From Brasenia schreberi (taxonomy: Eukaryota; Streptophyta; Magnoliopsida; Nymphaeales; Cabombaceae), in NCBI GenBank assembly GCA_036023115.1, contig JAYKKT010000061.1, positions 12,025,501 through 12,089,500 on the forward strand: a DNA stretch of 64,000 nucleotides, in the 5' to 3' direction. Below are positions 47,053-58,764 of this stretch, piece after piece. The number at the start of each line of letters is the position of its first letter. Position 1 is the stretch's first letter. The notes under the pieces were generated by a model. It saw only the letters and a program-made list of their open reading frames with translations. It did not search any database and was not told the origin of the DNA. The translations under genes were made by a program, and so were the position numbers.

Positions 47053-47239
47053 GTAGGGTGTGTTCGCATGACAAGTCTGGAGAGAGCGCTTTTCGTGGGG
47101 ACAAAGTGGTGCCTGATAAACCCTGTGCCACGTCAGTCCTAGATCTTGCTGGTTCGTTTAGTGATAGAGATGGCAATATTAACCATCCTAATGCAACTTG
47201 ACCTAAATGGGGTGGGTAATAATTGACCTCTAAGTTAAT

Positions 47240-47810
47240 AGAGGTGATAAATACTATGATTCACGGAAAGATTCACATTCTATGTTTACAAGATACAAAG
47301 TGGGTAGGAGAAAAAGAAACAGAGATTAAGAATATAAGTTTTAAATTATGGTACTCAATAAAGTAAAAGGCTCGAAATGGAGTTGGTATTATTGTAAATA
47401 AAGATTTAAAGGATAGTATAGTAGACATACAATGATATGGTTATCGAATTACGATAGTGAAATTAGTATTAGGAGTGAGGCTTTGAATATAGTTTGTACT
47501 TATGCATCTCAAGTAGGATTAGAAGATAGTACAAACAAAGCTTTTTGGGAGGAGTTAGATAAAGTAATTAAAAGAATTCTACAGAGGAAGATGATTTATT
47601 TAGGAGGAGACTTAAATAGATATGTCGGTAAAGATGCATTAGAATATAAAGGTATTCATGTCAACTATGGTTTTGAGGATATAAATGAGGAGGATAGGGA
47701 GATTTTAAATTTTGATATGGCTTTTTATCTCTTTATAGCCAATATAATTTTCAAAAAGCAAGATGAACATTTAATTACTTATTAAAGTGTCTTGTCACAA
47801 ACATAAATTG
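47240..47810 (+). pseudogene. RTE copy 2 endonuclease
   Basis: Open from 47432 to 47785: ALNIVCTYASQVGLEDS, FWEELDKVIKRILQRKMIYLGGDLNRYVGKDALEYKG, FGFEDINEEDREILNF; D-x-N of the catalytic core kept in GGDLN. The preceding part (47240-47430) gives CLQDTKWVGEKE and is separated by a stop and frameshift. Confidence 0.8.
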
Positions 47811-48699
47811 ATTATTTGTTTGTAAAAAAAAGATATATTATGTTGTAAAGATTGTAAGGTAATTCCGAGAAAAGCTTAACTACTCAACATCGACAACATA
47901 GAGGAATAGAGTCTATAAAGACATGACAAAAGAAAGTTCTTCAAGTAGATCCTTGGAATTATGTAGGTACACCCTCCAATATGTGGAACAATATGGGTAT
48001 ACATATTAGATAAGTGACAAAGATGTGTTAGGCAAATCTAGAGAGGTGTACCAGTAAAAAAAAGAAGCTTGGTGGTGGAGTAAAGTGGTGAATGATAAAA
48101 TTAAGGTAAAAAGACATGTTACAAATTGAATTATGCCAAGAAGATTAGTGAAACTTAGGACATTTATAAGAAAGTAAAGAAATATGTGAAAAAGACTGCA
48201 GGTGAAGGAAAAGCCAAAATTTGGGAGGATTTATATAAAAAGTTTAACTCAAAAGAAGGTGAAAGAGATATTTTTTAGGATAGATACGTCTAGAGATAAT
48301 AAAACTAAGGATCTTACTTTGGTTTGATGCATCAAAGATGATGATGAGAAGATTTTAGTGATAAATGATGATATAAAAAATAGATTAAAAATTTATTTTT
48401 ATAAGCTTTTAATGAAAATACATATAGTAATATTAAATTACGAGAGTTAGCCAAATCAGAAAAGTATATAAACCATAATTTATGTTAGTATATTCAAAAA
48501 ATGAAGACAAAAAGGCTCTTAAATATATGAAAGTTGGTAATATGTAAGACTAGACAACAATAACAACTAAGTCTTTTCCCATACTAGATGGGGTCGACTA
48601 CATGGATTCTTTGTTTCCACAGAGCTCTATCATGTGCCATGTTAGTAGTTAACTCACAATAAGCTAGATCATTCTTTATTGTTTCTTTCTAACACTTTT

Positions 48700-50384
48700 G
48701 TGGTCGTCCTCTACCTCTTTTAATATTTCCAAATTTAGTTTTTCATACCTTCTTACATGTTATTCTTTTGATCTTCTTTCTATATGTCCAAACCATCTTA
48801 AACGACATTATCTCATTTATCCTCTATTAGTGTCACTCCTAATTTGTTTCTAATAACCTCATTATGTATACGGTTTTTTCTTGTATGACCACTCATCCAT
48901 CTCAACATCTTTATTTCTGTCATAGACATCTTTTGTACATGTTGATGATTAACTACCCAACACTCAGAACCATAAAACATGGCAAGTCTAATTGTTGCCT
49001 TATAATATTCACTTTTTAACTTTAATGATATTTTCTTATCACAAAGAATATCTGATGTTCCTCTCTATTTTAACCAACCAGTATTAATTCTATGCGTAAC
49101 ATCTCCATCAATTCTCCCATCACTCTAAAAAATTGAACCTAGGTATTTAAAACTTTCCTTTTGGGGTTGCAATGTGTGCTAATTTTAATTTATATGCCCT
49201 CTAAGTAATCAAATGATCAAACTTACATTTCATATATTTTGTCTTTATTCTACAAAGTTGGGGGCCTTTGCTTTCTAATGCTTCTCTCCATAGTTCCAAT
49301 TTTCTATTAACTTTTTCCTTAGACTCATCCACTAACACAAAGTCATTTGCAAATAACATACACTAAGGCACTTCATCTTGAGTATATTTTGTTAGCTCAT
49401 CAATCACCATTATAAATAGGTATGGACTTAAAGTTGATCCTTGATGTAACCCAATACTAACTTTAAAGAAGTCTGTCATTCCTTCATGAGTCTTCACACA
49501 TGTTTTTGCACCAGTGTACATGTCTCTTATAAGGTTAATGTACGTCAATGTGATACCTCTTTTTTCTAAGGTTCTCCAAAGAACCTTCCTCGGTACCCTA
49601 TCATAAGCTTTTTATAGATCAATAAATATGATGTGAAGGTCTTTCTCTTTTGCTCTAAAATGTTCCATAAGACGTCTAAAAATATAAATTGCTTCAGCAA
49701 TAGATCGTCCTTAAATGAATCCAAATTGGTTCTCTATTACACTCGATATTTGTCTTAACCTACGTTCTATAATTCTTTCTCACAATTTTATAGTATGGCT
49801 CATTAACTTGATACCCCGATAATTCACACAATTCTAAATGTCTCCCTTGTTCTTATATATGGGTATAAGTGCACTCACTCTCCATTCCTTGGGCATCTTT
49901 TGGTTTCTCCATATTTCATTAAATAGTCTTGTGTGCCAAGTGATTTCTATTTCTCATAGTATTTTCCAAACTTCTATAGAAATATTATCTTGTCCTACCG
50001 ATTTACCACCCTTCATATGTTTAAGAGCCTCTTTGACTTCATTCTTTTGAATACATAAATAGAAATTGTGGTTTATATACTTTTATGATTTGGCTAATTC
50101 TCCTAAGCTAATACTAACATATTTATTTTCATTAAAAAGCTTATAAAAATAGTTTTTCAACTATTTCTTATATCATCATTTGCTACTAAAATTTTTTCAT
50201 CCTCGTCTTTGATGCATCTAACATAATTAAGATCTTTAGTTTTCTTATCTCTAACCCTAGCTATCCTAAAAATATCTCTTTCACCCTCTTTTGAGTTGAG
50301 TTTTTTTGTATAAATCCTCCCAAATTTTAGCTTTTGCTTCTCTGACGTTCTTTTTCGCTTCCTTCTTTGCTTTCTTATAAGCAT
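48700..50384 (-). pseudogene. RTE copy 3 reverse transcriptase and C-terminus
   Basis: 50384-50157: KIYTK/x-LNSKEGERDIFRIARVRDKKTKD. 49548-49363: TYINLIRDMYTGAKTCVKTHEGMTDFF, then GLHQGSTLSPYLFIMVIDELTKY (RT fingers-palm block). The C-terminal IRNKLGVxxIEDK block is recognisable near 48870-48800. Frames are broken between. Confidence 0.75.
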
Positions 50385-50559
50385 CTAAAGTTTCACTAGT
50401 TTTCTTAACATAGTACAATTTGTAACATGCCCTCTTTGCCTTAATTTTATTTTTGCACTACTTCACTCCACCACCAAGCTTCTTTTTGTGCCGGTACACC
50501 TCCCTTAGATTCACCTAACACATCTTTCACCACTCCCTAATATGTATAGCCATATTGTT

Positions 50560-51440
50560 TCACATATCACAAGGTGTGCCAACATAATTCCAAACATCTC
50601 CTTGAAGGACTTTCTGTTTAAATATATCTTCTTTCTCGCTTTTAAGGTTCCACCATTTAGTCCAAATAGCTCGATGCACTCTTTTCTTCTTTATCCATTT
50701 TTTAATTTGTAAATCTATAACTAAAAGTTGGTGTTGGGTGATTAAGCTTTCTCCTATAATTACCTTGCGATCTTTACAACACGTTCTATCTTTTTTTTTT
50801 ACAAATAAAGTAATCGATTTGTGTTTGTGATAAGCCACTCTTATAAGTAATTAAATGTTCATCTCATTTTTTGAAGATTGTATTGACTATAAAGAGATCA
50901 AACGTCATAGCCAAATTTATAATCTCCCTACCTTCCTCATTTATATCCCCAAAGCCAAAGTTTTCATGAAGACCTTGATATCCTAATGCCTCTTTACCGA
51001 CATATCCATTTAAGTCTCCTCCTAAACAAATCATCTCCCTTTGTAGAATCCTTTGAATCGCCTTATCTAACTCTTCCCAAAAGGTCGTCTTTATACTATC
51101 TTCTAGTCCTATTTGGGGTGCGTAAGCACAAACTATATTCAAAACCTCTGCTCCTACCACTAATTTCAATGTCATGATTTGGTCACCATATCGTTGTACG
51201 TCTACTACACTATCCTTTAACTCTTTGTTTATGATAATACCAACTCTGTTTCGAGCCTTTTCCTTACTTGAGTACCATAATTTAAAACTTGTATCCACAA
51301 TCTCCTTTTCTTTTTCTCCAACCACTTAGTCTCTTGTAAACATAGAAAATGAATCTTTCTCAAAATCATAGTATCTACCAAATCCATTAGCTTATCGGAT
51401 AATATTCTGATATTCCAAGTACCAATACAAATCTTATTAT
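50560..51440 (-). pseudogene. RTE copy 3 endonuclease
   Basis: 51325-50864 is open for 153 codons: GEKEKEIVDTSFKLWYSS, NRVGIIINKELKDSVVDVQR, VLNIVCAYAPQIGLEDSIK, CLGGDLNGYVGKEALGYQ, FGFGDINEEGREI. The N-terminal RIGSWN-like region lies near 51430 beyond stops. 50838-50560 continues into the linker (RTCCKDRKVIIGESLITQHQLL). Confidence 0.8.
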
Positions 51441-51793
51441 CTAGGTTTGGCTGTCGGAAGTCTAATACAACCCTCCTCCTTTATCCGGGCTTGGGACCGG
51501 TAATACAATGGTGATCCCTTACATGGGTGTCTATGATGTGGGAACCCTTTTTATAATTGATTCACTACATCCGAGCAAAAATGTAGTGACCCTTGCTTAC
51601 TTATCACTGTATTTGGGTTCTGCAGCACGTCGCTAGGCGGGAACGCCCCAATGCAATGCTTATAATTTGTACAATCCATGGTATAAAAATCCGACAAAGT
51701 TTTACGTGGGATGTTGGAAGTCTAACACAATCCTCCTTTATCCAGGCTTGGGACTGGTAATGCAAGGGTGATCCCTTACATGGGCGGAGTTCT

Positions 51794-53100
51794 GTAGGAG
51801 TATATAATATTCCTATAAAAGTATGAAAATTTTTATGAGAAATGGGCTCACTTGATTCACAAGACCATTTAATGAAATATGGAGAACCCAAAAGATGCCC
51901 AAGAAAGAGAGTAACTACACTTATACCCACATATAAGGACAAGAGAGGCCTTTAAAAATGTGTGAATTATCAATGTATCAAGTTAATAAGCCATACTATA
52001 AAATTATAGGAAAGAATTATCGAACGTAGGTTAAGACAAGTATCGAGTACAATAGAAAACCAATTCGGATTCATACTTATAGATCTACTATTGAAACAAT
52101 TCATCTATTAAGACATCTAATGAAACATTTTACAGCAAAAAAGAAGAACTTTCACATTGATATTTATTGATCTACAAAAAACTTACGATAAGGCGCCAAG
52201 AGAAGTTATTTGAAAAACCTTGGAAAAAATAGGTATCTTATTGACATACACAAATCTTATAAGAGATATTTACGATTATGCAAAAACATGCGTGAGGACT
52301 CATGAAGGAATGAAAGACTCATTTGAAGTTAAGATTGGGTTACATTAGGGATAAACTTTAAGTCCATATTTATTTATATTGATCATTGATGAGTTGACAA
52401 AATATATTCAAGATGAAGTACCTTCGTGTATGATATTTGTAGATGACATTGTGTTTGTGGAGGAAAAAGTTAATAGGAACTATAGAGAGAAACATTAAAA
52501 AGTAAAAGCTTCCGAGTTAGTAGAACAAAAATATAATATATAGAATATAAGTATGATCATTTGGGTACTTCGTAGGACATAGAAATTAAAATGTACATAC
52601 ATTGCATCCCTTAGAAGGAAAGTTTTAAATACTTAAGGTCAAATTTTCAAAGTGATGGATATATTACATGCCGGTTGGTTAAAATGGAGATGAGCATCAA
52701 ATATTCTATGCAATAAGAAGATACCATTAAAGTTGAAAGATAAATACTATAAAGTAAAAATTATGCCTGCTATGTTTTATGATTCTGAGTGTTCGGTAGT
52801 TAATCATCAACATGTGTAAAAAATGTTTGTAGCAGAAATGAAGATGTTGAGATGGATGAGTGGTGATACAAGGTAAGACTGTATACATAATGAGGTTATT
52901 AGAAACAAATTGGGAATGACACTAATAGAGGATAAAATGAGAGAAAATCATTTAAGATGGTTTGAATATGTAGAAAGATGACACAAGAACGCTCCCGTAA
53001 GAAGATATGAAAAACTAGATCGTAAAAATGTTAAAAGAGGAAGATGATGACTATAAAAGTGTTGAAAAGAAATTATAAAGAATTATCTAGTTTATATTGA
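51794..53100 (+). pseudogene. RTE copy 2 reverse transcriptase and C-terminus
   Basis: After the nested insertion the plus strand gives FIDLQKTYDKAPREV near 52170, NLIRDIYDYAKTCVRTHEGM near 52260, TLSPYLFILIIDELTKYIQDEVP near 52360, then MIFVDDIVFVEE near 52432, the RT catalytic D-D box (usual F-A-D-D, here F-V-D-D). The C-terminal block MKMLRWMSG and NKLGMTLIEDKMRENHLRW follows near 52840-52970. Stops between blocks. Confidence 0.8.
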
Positions 53101-53409
53101 GTTAACTTCTACCATGATACATCATATGATAAGGCTATTATAAAGAATGATCTAGTTTATATTGAGTTAACTGCTAGTATGACACATCGTATGATAAGAC
53201 TAAGGCTATGTGCAAACAAAGAATCCATTGTAGGCCGTCCCATATAGCATGGAAAAAGGCTTAGTTGTTTATATATATCACTTTTATGTCTCATACCGTT
53301 CTCAGATCAATATAAAAAAAAACATACACCCATACCCACCCCGTTAAGGTTTGGGTCGGGGAGACACCGCATACCCGTCCTCCGCCCGCCCCATTGCCAT
53401 CCATCCCTA

Positions 53410-53552
53410 TTTACCGGGACTACAAAATGATAGGGAGCACAAAATAATATCTCCTTAAAGACCGTTGCCCTGAGGGTCCCAAAAGGCTTATCATAATATA
53501 TGCTGGATTCTGTACACTACTAGCCCTCTCTCTCAAACACACGCACAGAACG
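53410..53552 (+). promoter_or_regulatory. upstream region of the 53553 exon
   Basis: CT-rich leader with AATATATGC about 55 bp before the start (53497) that could serve as a TATA element. Short and otherwise plain; the MITE at 53409 sits only 140 bp from the ATG. Confidence 0.35.
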
Positions 53553-53819
53553 ATGAGCGAGGCGATTGTGAGCACTTCCTCCCTCAATTTCCCGCCAGCT
53601 TCTCCATCTCTCAGGGGCGGCAAGCTTCCACAGAGGCGGTTCCTTTCGCCGGAGCTGCTGACAGCGCCGCTGAAGCCGCCGGTTCTCCGGCTGCCGGAAT
53701 TCACCCGCGGCGTGCGGCGTCACAATGTAAACAGAACGACTGCGGCCGCTGTCGACGCTGTGCAAGATGCATTTCTGGCAGACGTCCAAGTGGACACCAC
53801 GAATGAACCCAATTCCAGC
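53553..53819 (+). CDS. first exon of a probable plastid-targeted protein, rest not found
   Basis: ATG at 53553 opens 89 codons to a good donor AGC|GTATGT at 53819/53820, phase 0. The first about 60 residues are rich in Ser, Pro, Leu, Arg and poor in acidic residues (MSEAIVSTSSLNFPPASPSL, then KLPQRRFLSPELLTAPLKPP), as in chloroplast transit peptides, followed by AAAVDAVQDAFLADVQVD. GC content is clearly higher than the surroundings, as for plant exons. I do not recognise the family. No convincing second exon occurs before the retrotransposons that begin at 54791; an ORF-like 25 codons after a CTCAG near 54401 ends in a stop. The gene may continue beyond the window across a transposon-filled intron, or be truncated. 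Confidence 0.55.
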
Positions 53820-54790
53820 GTATGTTCGATTCTCCTTCTGCTTCTCCATTCATTATTTCTGAGGTTCTCTTTCAGTGTTTGCTTCTTCTTAATCACGTTT
53901 TCAAATTCTTCATCTCTTGTTACCAAATTCATTGGTTGAATTAAAGAAATCATGATTCCGTTTGGTTTTGTTTTCAAGCTTTTTCTTGCGTCTGGTTTCA
54001 GGGGACACATTTTTGCTTCAGCTACTTTTTTTTTGGTGCTTATGTGACTTTCGTCAGTCATAGTTGCCACACCAAAATATTCGGCAATTCGTCTGCAATA
54101 GAATATCTTGGAAATCTTACAAAACTAAAGCAAGATGAAGATATCCCATTAGAAACATGAGTTAAGAGTATCACCAATAGTTGTTACTAGGACACAAGTT
54201 TGGTTCACACGAACAGTCTCATTAATTATGCGTTTTCTGGCAAATGAAATCTAACAGCACAGATCGACATGTTGTTTGTCCAGTATGCACTATTGGGTTT
54301 TAAGATGGATTAAAGAAGGTAATTATGCACAGTACAAGTGATGTCATCTGCGTGCTTCAACTTGAACTCATGTCGTCTTTCCTTGAATTGATTTACTCAG
54401 GAAAATGCCATACATGCCGTATCTAGTGTCATTTTATCAGTTCCAGGAAGCATCTTGTTCTTTCCAGATATTTCGTGAGCTTCTTGAGATGTGCATCTCA
54501 TCCTAATTTAATTTTGTTTGTAGAGTTACCATTTCAAGGAATGATATACCATGAAAGACTGAAATCCTAAACTTATTCACTGTATGAATATATATTTATA
54601 TATGTATATATATGGGTGTATATGTGCATCTTCTAAAGCATCAACTGGGACGGGTCTAAAGTCTATCAATGAAATCATCAATGGTGGAATCTTGACTTAC
54701 ACTTGACAAATTTTAATTTTGAGCACTTCCAGTCAAAGTAGATTATCAATGTGATTACAGGTATGGTAAGAGGTACTTGAAGTAAGACCA
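53820..54790. other. probable intron or intergenic DNA after 53553 exon
   Basis: AT-rich, with (TA)-rich patch near 54585-54615. No recognised element or further exon. Confidence 0.45.
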
Positions 54791-55053
54791 TGTTGAGCTT
54801 CGTTCTTAATAGACTTATTGTAATTGCCCTATTACTAAGGATATTTTGGTCTTTTTATATATACCAGTCCACTATATAAGGATTAGTTGAACTTGTAATC
54901 GGTAAGGGTTTTTGATTAATAGAGAGAGAGAAAGAGGTGGGGAGGCCTCCATTGGAGGGCTGCCCTCCCCTCCGATCCCACATATTTTTCTTTACTTTTT
55001 CTTATAGTTTTTATGCTTGATGGGTCACTACGTTTTCCTTCTGTTTCTCAACA
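54791..55053 (+). repeat. LTR of a copia-like element E
   Basis: 263 bp TGTTGAGCTTCG ... TTCTCAACA, directly followed by TGATATCAGAGC (55054-55065), a copia primer site with one change. The layout (short, TATATATACC box, AG-rich patch, C-rich patch, T-rich end) is like the LTR of element C. Confidence 0.65.
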
Positions 55054-56149
55054 TGATATCAGAGCGGGATTCGATTGATGGGAGCAGTAGCAAGTGGCGG
55101 CAAATTTGTTAGAGCATGTGGAAGGTCCGATCACCACTAAAACTCGGGTGGTAGTCGTGGTGGTATACCATCGCAGCTCTAAAGAGAAAGATCCATCATT
55201 GTTGTAGGAGAACCATGAACACAGATGTTGCTTAACACTTTCCATTTAGCTGGACAAGGAGAAGGTAATGTGACTTTAGGAATGCCACGGCTGTGAGTGA
55301 TTGTGATGATTGCTTCAAAGACTATCCTTACTCCACTTGTGACCAGTCCCTTATTGCTCCACAAAACACAGAGTGGTGCTGAACGTATTGCTACAACATT
55401 GAAAAGAATCAGATTTGCCGATGTAATACAGAGTATAATGGTCTGTGTTATGCCATTTGCCATTGAATCAAGGGTTGTCTCAACTCTGTACAAACTGAAA
55501 GTGAAGTTGTGTAAGCCGGACATGTATATGAAGTACATGAATATCACTTAAAAGAAGAGTGTGAAGATGCCTTGATAATAAGTTTGTTCCAAAGCTAAAG
55601 AGAGAAGAAATAAATTAGTATTTGAAAAAGTTGAAAGGGGCACAAGCAGGCATTGAAGTAGTTTCCTCGCGCCATTATGGTCTAGCTATTGATTCAGTTG
55701 ATGCATTTTGCAAGCGAGTGGTCTGTTGTACATATCAGAGATAGAGTTGCAAAAGTAGTTGCGATGAAGACCAAGTGTTTGATGAAATGCCTCACACAAG
55801 TGTCAACTAACTTTGTACATCATTTGTTCGATCAAATGCCTCATAAGCTACAGTTGCAGAAGGTGAAGGGAGAGATTGCATAGATTTCTAGCAATCCCAT
55901 GGGTTTGGATAGCCAAGAAAGAGAAATGGAGCAGTGGAACTCATGAAGAAGTACCAGTCCAGATTTGTGGGTATTGCCTAGAGGTGCAAGGTGGTTCGAA
56001 AGGACACAAGGTGAGTATGTGATGGCCTTCATGCACGACAAGAAGCAACTATTGAAGATTTGATAGGATTAACTATGTATGGCATGAGCAAAAAACTGAG
56101 AGAGTCTAGTTCTGCTCAGTGACCTCAAGGTACTATGGTAAAGCAGATG
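55054..56149 (+). mobile_element. internal part of element E, non-coding or decayed
   Basis: Follows the primer site. Open stretches such as 55297-55551 and 55689-55883 have no recognised copia domain. No second LTR of E is seen; the sequence runs up to the 5' LTR of element C, which may have inserted into it. Confidence 0.4.
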
Positions 56150-56457
56150 TGTTGGAGGTTCTCTTTGATTTATATTTCTGCATTTATTTTTTGTATTTGG
56201 ATCATATGGATCTCAATGGATCATATTCTTATCCATTAGAGGCTAAGCATTATTAGTTTTACTAATTTGGGGCATTTAGGTCTTTCAAGTTATAAACTAG
56301 TATAAGTAATGCCCTAAGTGTAAACCGTGTTTTTCAAGTGAATGGAATAAGAGAGAGAGGAGGCGGCAACCCATTGACGCCGACACCTCCTTGCTTCATT
56401 TTAATGCTGTTTCATGTTTAGTTTTGGTATTATTCCTATTTGAGTTGTATTTGAACA
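56150..56457 (+). repeat. 5' LTR of copia C
   Basis: 308 bp TGTTGGAGGTTC ... TATTTGAACA, followed at 56458 by TGGTATCATAGCC, the initiator-tRNA-Met primer site with one change. The purine-rich GAGAGAGAGGAGGCGG patch lies in its second half. Confidence 0.8.
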
Positions 56458-56470
56458 TGGTATCATAGCC
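56458..56470 (+). other. primer-binding site of copia C
   Basis: TGGTATCATAGCC, next to the LTR CA end; one base off TGGTATCAGAGC. Confidence 0.8.
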
Positions 56471-56805
56471 TAATCTATGATATTAGAGCATTTCTACGGT
56501 AGATTTGAGGAAGAAGAAGTGATTAGGGTTAGGAAGAAGAAGTGATTAGGGTTACATGGATTGATCGCAATCAGAGAAAATTTCAACCAGGTCAGTTATT
56601 TTTCAATTAAGGTTGTTTCTAAAAAACTTTTCCACCAATACAACAACAGCTACTAAGCCCTTTCCCATACCAGACGGGGTCAGTTACATGGATTCTTTGT
56701 TTCCAAAGAGCCCTATCATATGCCATGTTAGCAGTTAACTCATAATAAGTTACATCATTCTTCATTGTTTCTTTCCAGCACTTTTGTGGTCATCCTCTAC
56801 CTTTT

Positions 56806-58764
56806 TTAATACTTTCCAAATTTAGTTTTTTCATACCTTCTTACATGTTCTTCTTTTGATATTCTTTCTATATGTCCAAACCATCTTAAACGATATTCTC
56901 TCATTTTATCCTCTATTGGTGCTACGCCTAATTTGTTGCTAATAACCTCATTATATATATGGTCTTTTTTTGTATGACCACTCATCCATCTCAACATCTT
57001 CATTTCTGTCACACACATCTTTTGTATTGCTGCTCTATAATATTTACCTTTTAACTTTAATGGTATCTTCTTATCACAAAGAATACCTATGCTCCTCTCC
57101 ATTTTAACCAACCTACATTAATTCTATACATAACATCTTCATCAAATCTTTCATCACTTTGAAAAAATTGACCCTAGGTATTTAAAACTTTTCTTTTGGG
57201 GAAATGATCAAACTTACATTCCATATATTCTGTCTTTTTTCTACTAAGTCAGAAGCCTTTACTTTGTAATGTTTCTCTCCATAGTTCCAATTTTCTATTA
57301 ACCTTTTCCTTAGACTGTTCGACTAAGACAATGTCATCTGCAAATAACATACACAGGGTACTTTATCTTAAATATATTTTGTTAACTCATCAATCACCAT
57401 TATAAATATAGACTTAAAGTTGAGCCTTGATGTAACCCAATATTAACTTCGAAGAAGTCTGTCATTCCTTCATGAGTTCTCACACATGTTTTTGCACCAT
57501 CGTACATGTCTCTTATAAAGTTTATGTATGTGAATGGGATACCTCTTTTTTCTAAGGTTGAAGGTCTTTCTTTTTTACTCTAAAATGTTCCATAAGATGT
57601 TTAAAAATGTGAATTGCTTCAGCAATAGATCGTCCTAAAATGAATCCAAATTGGTTCTTTATTATACTCGATATTTGTCTTAACCTACGTTCGATAATTC
57701 TTTCTCACAATTTTATAGTATGGCTCATTAACTTGATACCCCGATAATTCACACAATTCTAAATGTCTCCCTTGTTCTTATATATGGGTATAAGTGTACT
57801 CACTCTCCATTCCTTGGGCATCTTTTAGTTTCTCCATATTTCATTAAATAGTCGTGTGAGCCAAGTTATTCCTATTTCTCCTAGTATTTTCCAAGCTTCC
57901 ATAGGAATATTGTCTGGTCCTACCGATTTACCACCCTTCATATGTTTAAGATCCTCTTTGACTTCATTCTTTTGAATACATAAATAGAAATTGTGGTTTA
58001 TATACTTTTCTAATTTGGCTAACTCTCCTAAGCAAATACTAACATCTTTATTTTCATTATAAAGCTTATAAAAATAGTTTTCCATCTATTTCTTATATCA
58101 TCATTTGCTACTAAAATTTTTTCATCCCCGTCTTTGATGCATCTAACATAATTAAGATCTTTAGTTTTCTTATATCTAACTCTAGCTATCCTAAAAATAT
58201 CTCTTTCACCCTCTTTTGAGTTGAGTTTTTTTTATATAAATCCTCCCAAATTTTAGCTTTTGCTTCTCTGACGTTCTTTTTCGCTTCCTTCTTTGCTTTC
58301 TTATAAGCATCTAAAGTTTCACTAGTTTTCTTAACATAATATAATTTGTAACATGCCCTCTTTGCCTTAATTTTATTTTTGCACTACTTCACTCCACCAC
58401 CAAGCTTCTTTTTGTACCGGTACACCTCCCTTAGATTCACCTAACACATCTTTCACCACTCCCTAATATGTATAGCCATATTGTTTCACATATCACAAGG
58501 TGTGCCAACATAATTCCAAACATCTCCTTGAAGGACTTTTTGTTTAAATATATCTTCTTTCTCGCTTTTGAGGTTCTACCATTTAGTCCAAATAGCTCGA
58601 TGCACTCTTTTCTTCTTTATCCATTTTTTAATTTGTAAATCTATAACTAAAAGTCGATGTTGGGTGGTTAAGCTTTCTCCTAGAATTACCTTACGATCTT
58701 TACAACATGTTCTATCTTTTTTTTTTACAAATAAAGTAATCAATTTGTGTTTGTGATAAACCAC
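56806..58764 (-). pseudogene. RTE copy 4 linker, reverse transcriptase and C-terminus
   Basis: 58764-58576: DRTCCKDRKVILGESLTTQHRLLVIDLQ (linker). 58085-57825: MENYFYKLYNENKDVSI, then KNEVKEDLKHMKGGKSVGPDNIPMEAWKILG (start of RT). The palm domain (57560-57300) lacks a stretch and is out of frame. 57111-56806: KIPLKLKGKYYRAAI, MLRWMSGHTKKDHIYNEVIS, LGVAPIEDKMREYRLRWFGHIE. Confidence 0.8.

Larger units (their letters stand above)
48554..51793 (-). mobile_element. RTE LINE copy 3, nearly full length, nested in copy 2
   Basis: 3240 bp, minus orientation. CAACAATAACAACTAAG tail at 48555; 5' end with GGCGGAGTTCT at 51793. Flanks GTAAGACTAG (48544-48553) and GTAGGAGTAT (51794-51803) agree at 7 of 10 and are the same stretch of copy 2 coding sequence, so they are the aged TSD. 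Confidence 0.88.
47228..53268 (+). mobile_element. RTE LINE copy 2, plus strand, interrupted by copy 3
   Basis: Two segments, 47228-48553 and 51794-53268. It is 5'-truncated just inside the endonuclease (KLIEVINTMIHGKIHILCLQ) and ends with GGAAAAAGGCTTAGTTGTT. The coding sequence is interrupted inside the block that reads MKVGKSVGPDNIP in the other copies: MKVGN at the end of segment 1 and VG-x-x-NIP at the start of segment 2. Many stops. Confidence 0.88.
47165..53409. mobile_element. split MITE (hAT-like) hosting the nested LINEs
   Basis: Left end 47165 (TAGAGATGGCAATATTAACC ... AATGGGGTGGGTAAT) and right end 53409 (reverse complement TAGGGATGGATGGCAATGGG ... AACGGGGTGGGTATGG) look like the two halves of one G/C-rich MITE pulled apart by the LINE insertion at 47228-53268. 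Flanks TTTAGTGA and TTTACCGG agree at only 5 of 8, so the pairing is tentative. Confidence 0.45.

Noticed and set aside
54401..54480. Possible exon 2 for the 53553 gene (after CTCAG near 54400)
   Set aside because: Only 25 codons before a stop, no homology recognised, and no donor that keeps the frame.
55179..55547. 122-codon minus frame as a gene
   Set aside because: Antisense within the internal part of LTR element E, no recognisable domain, overlaps an equally open plus frame.
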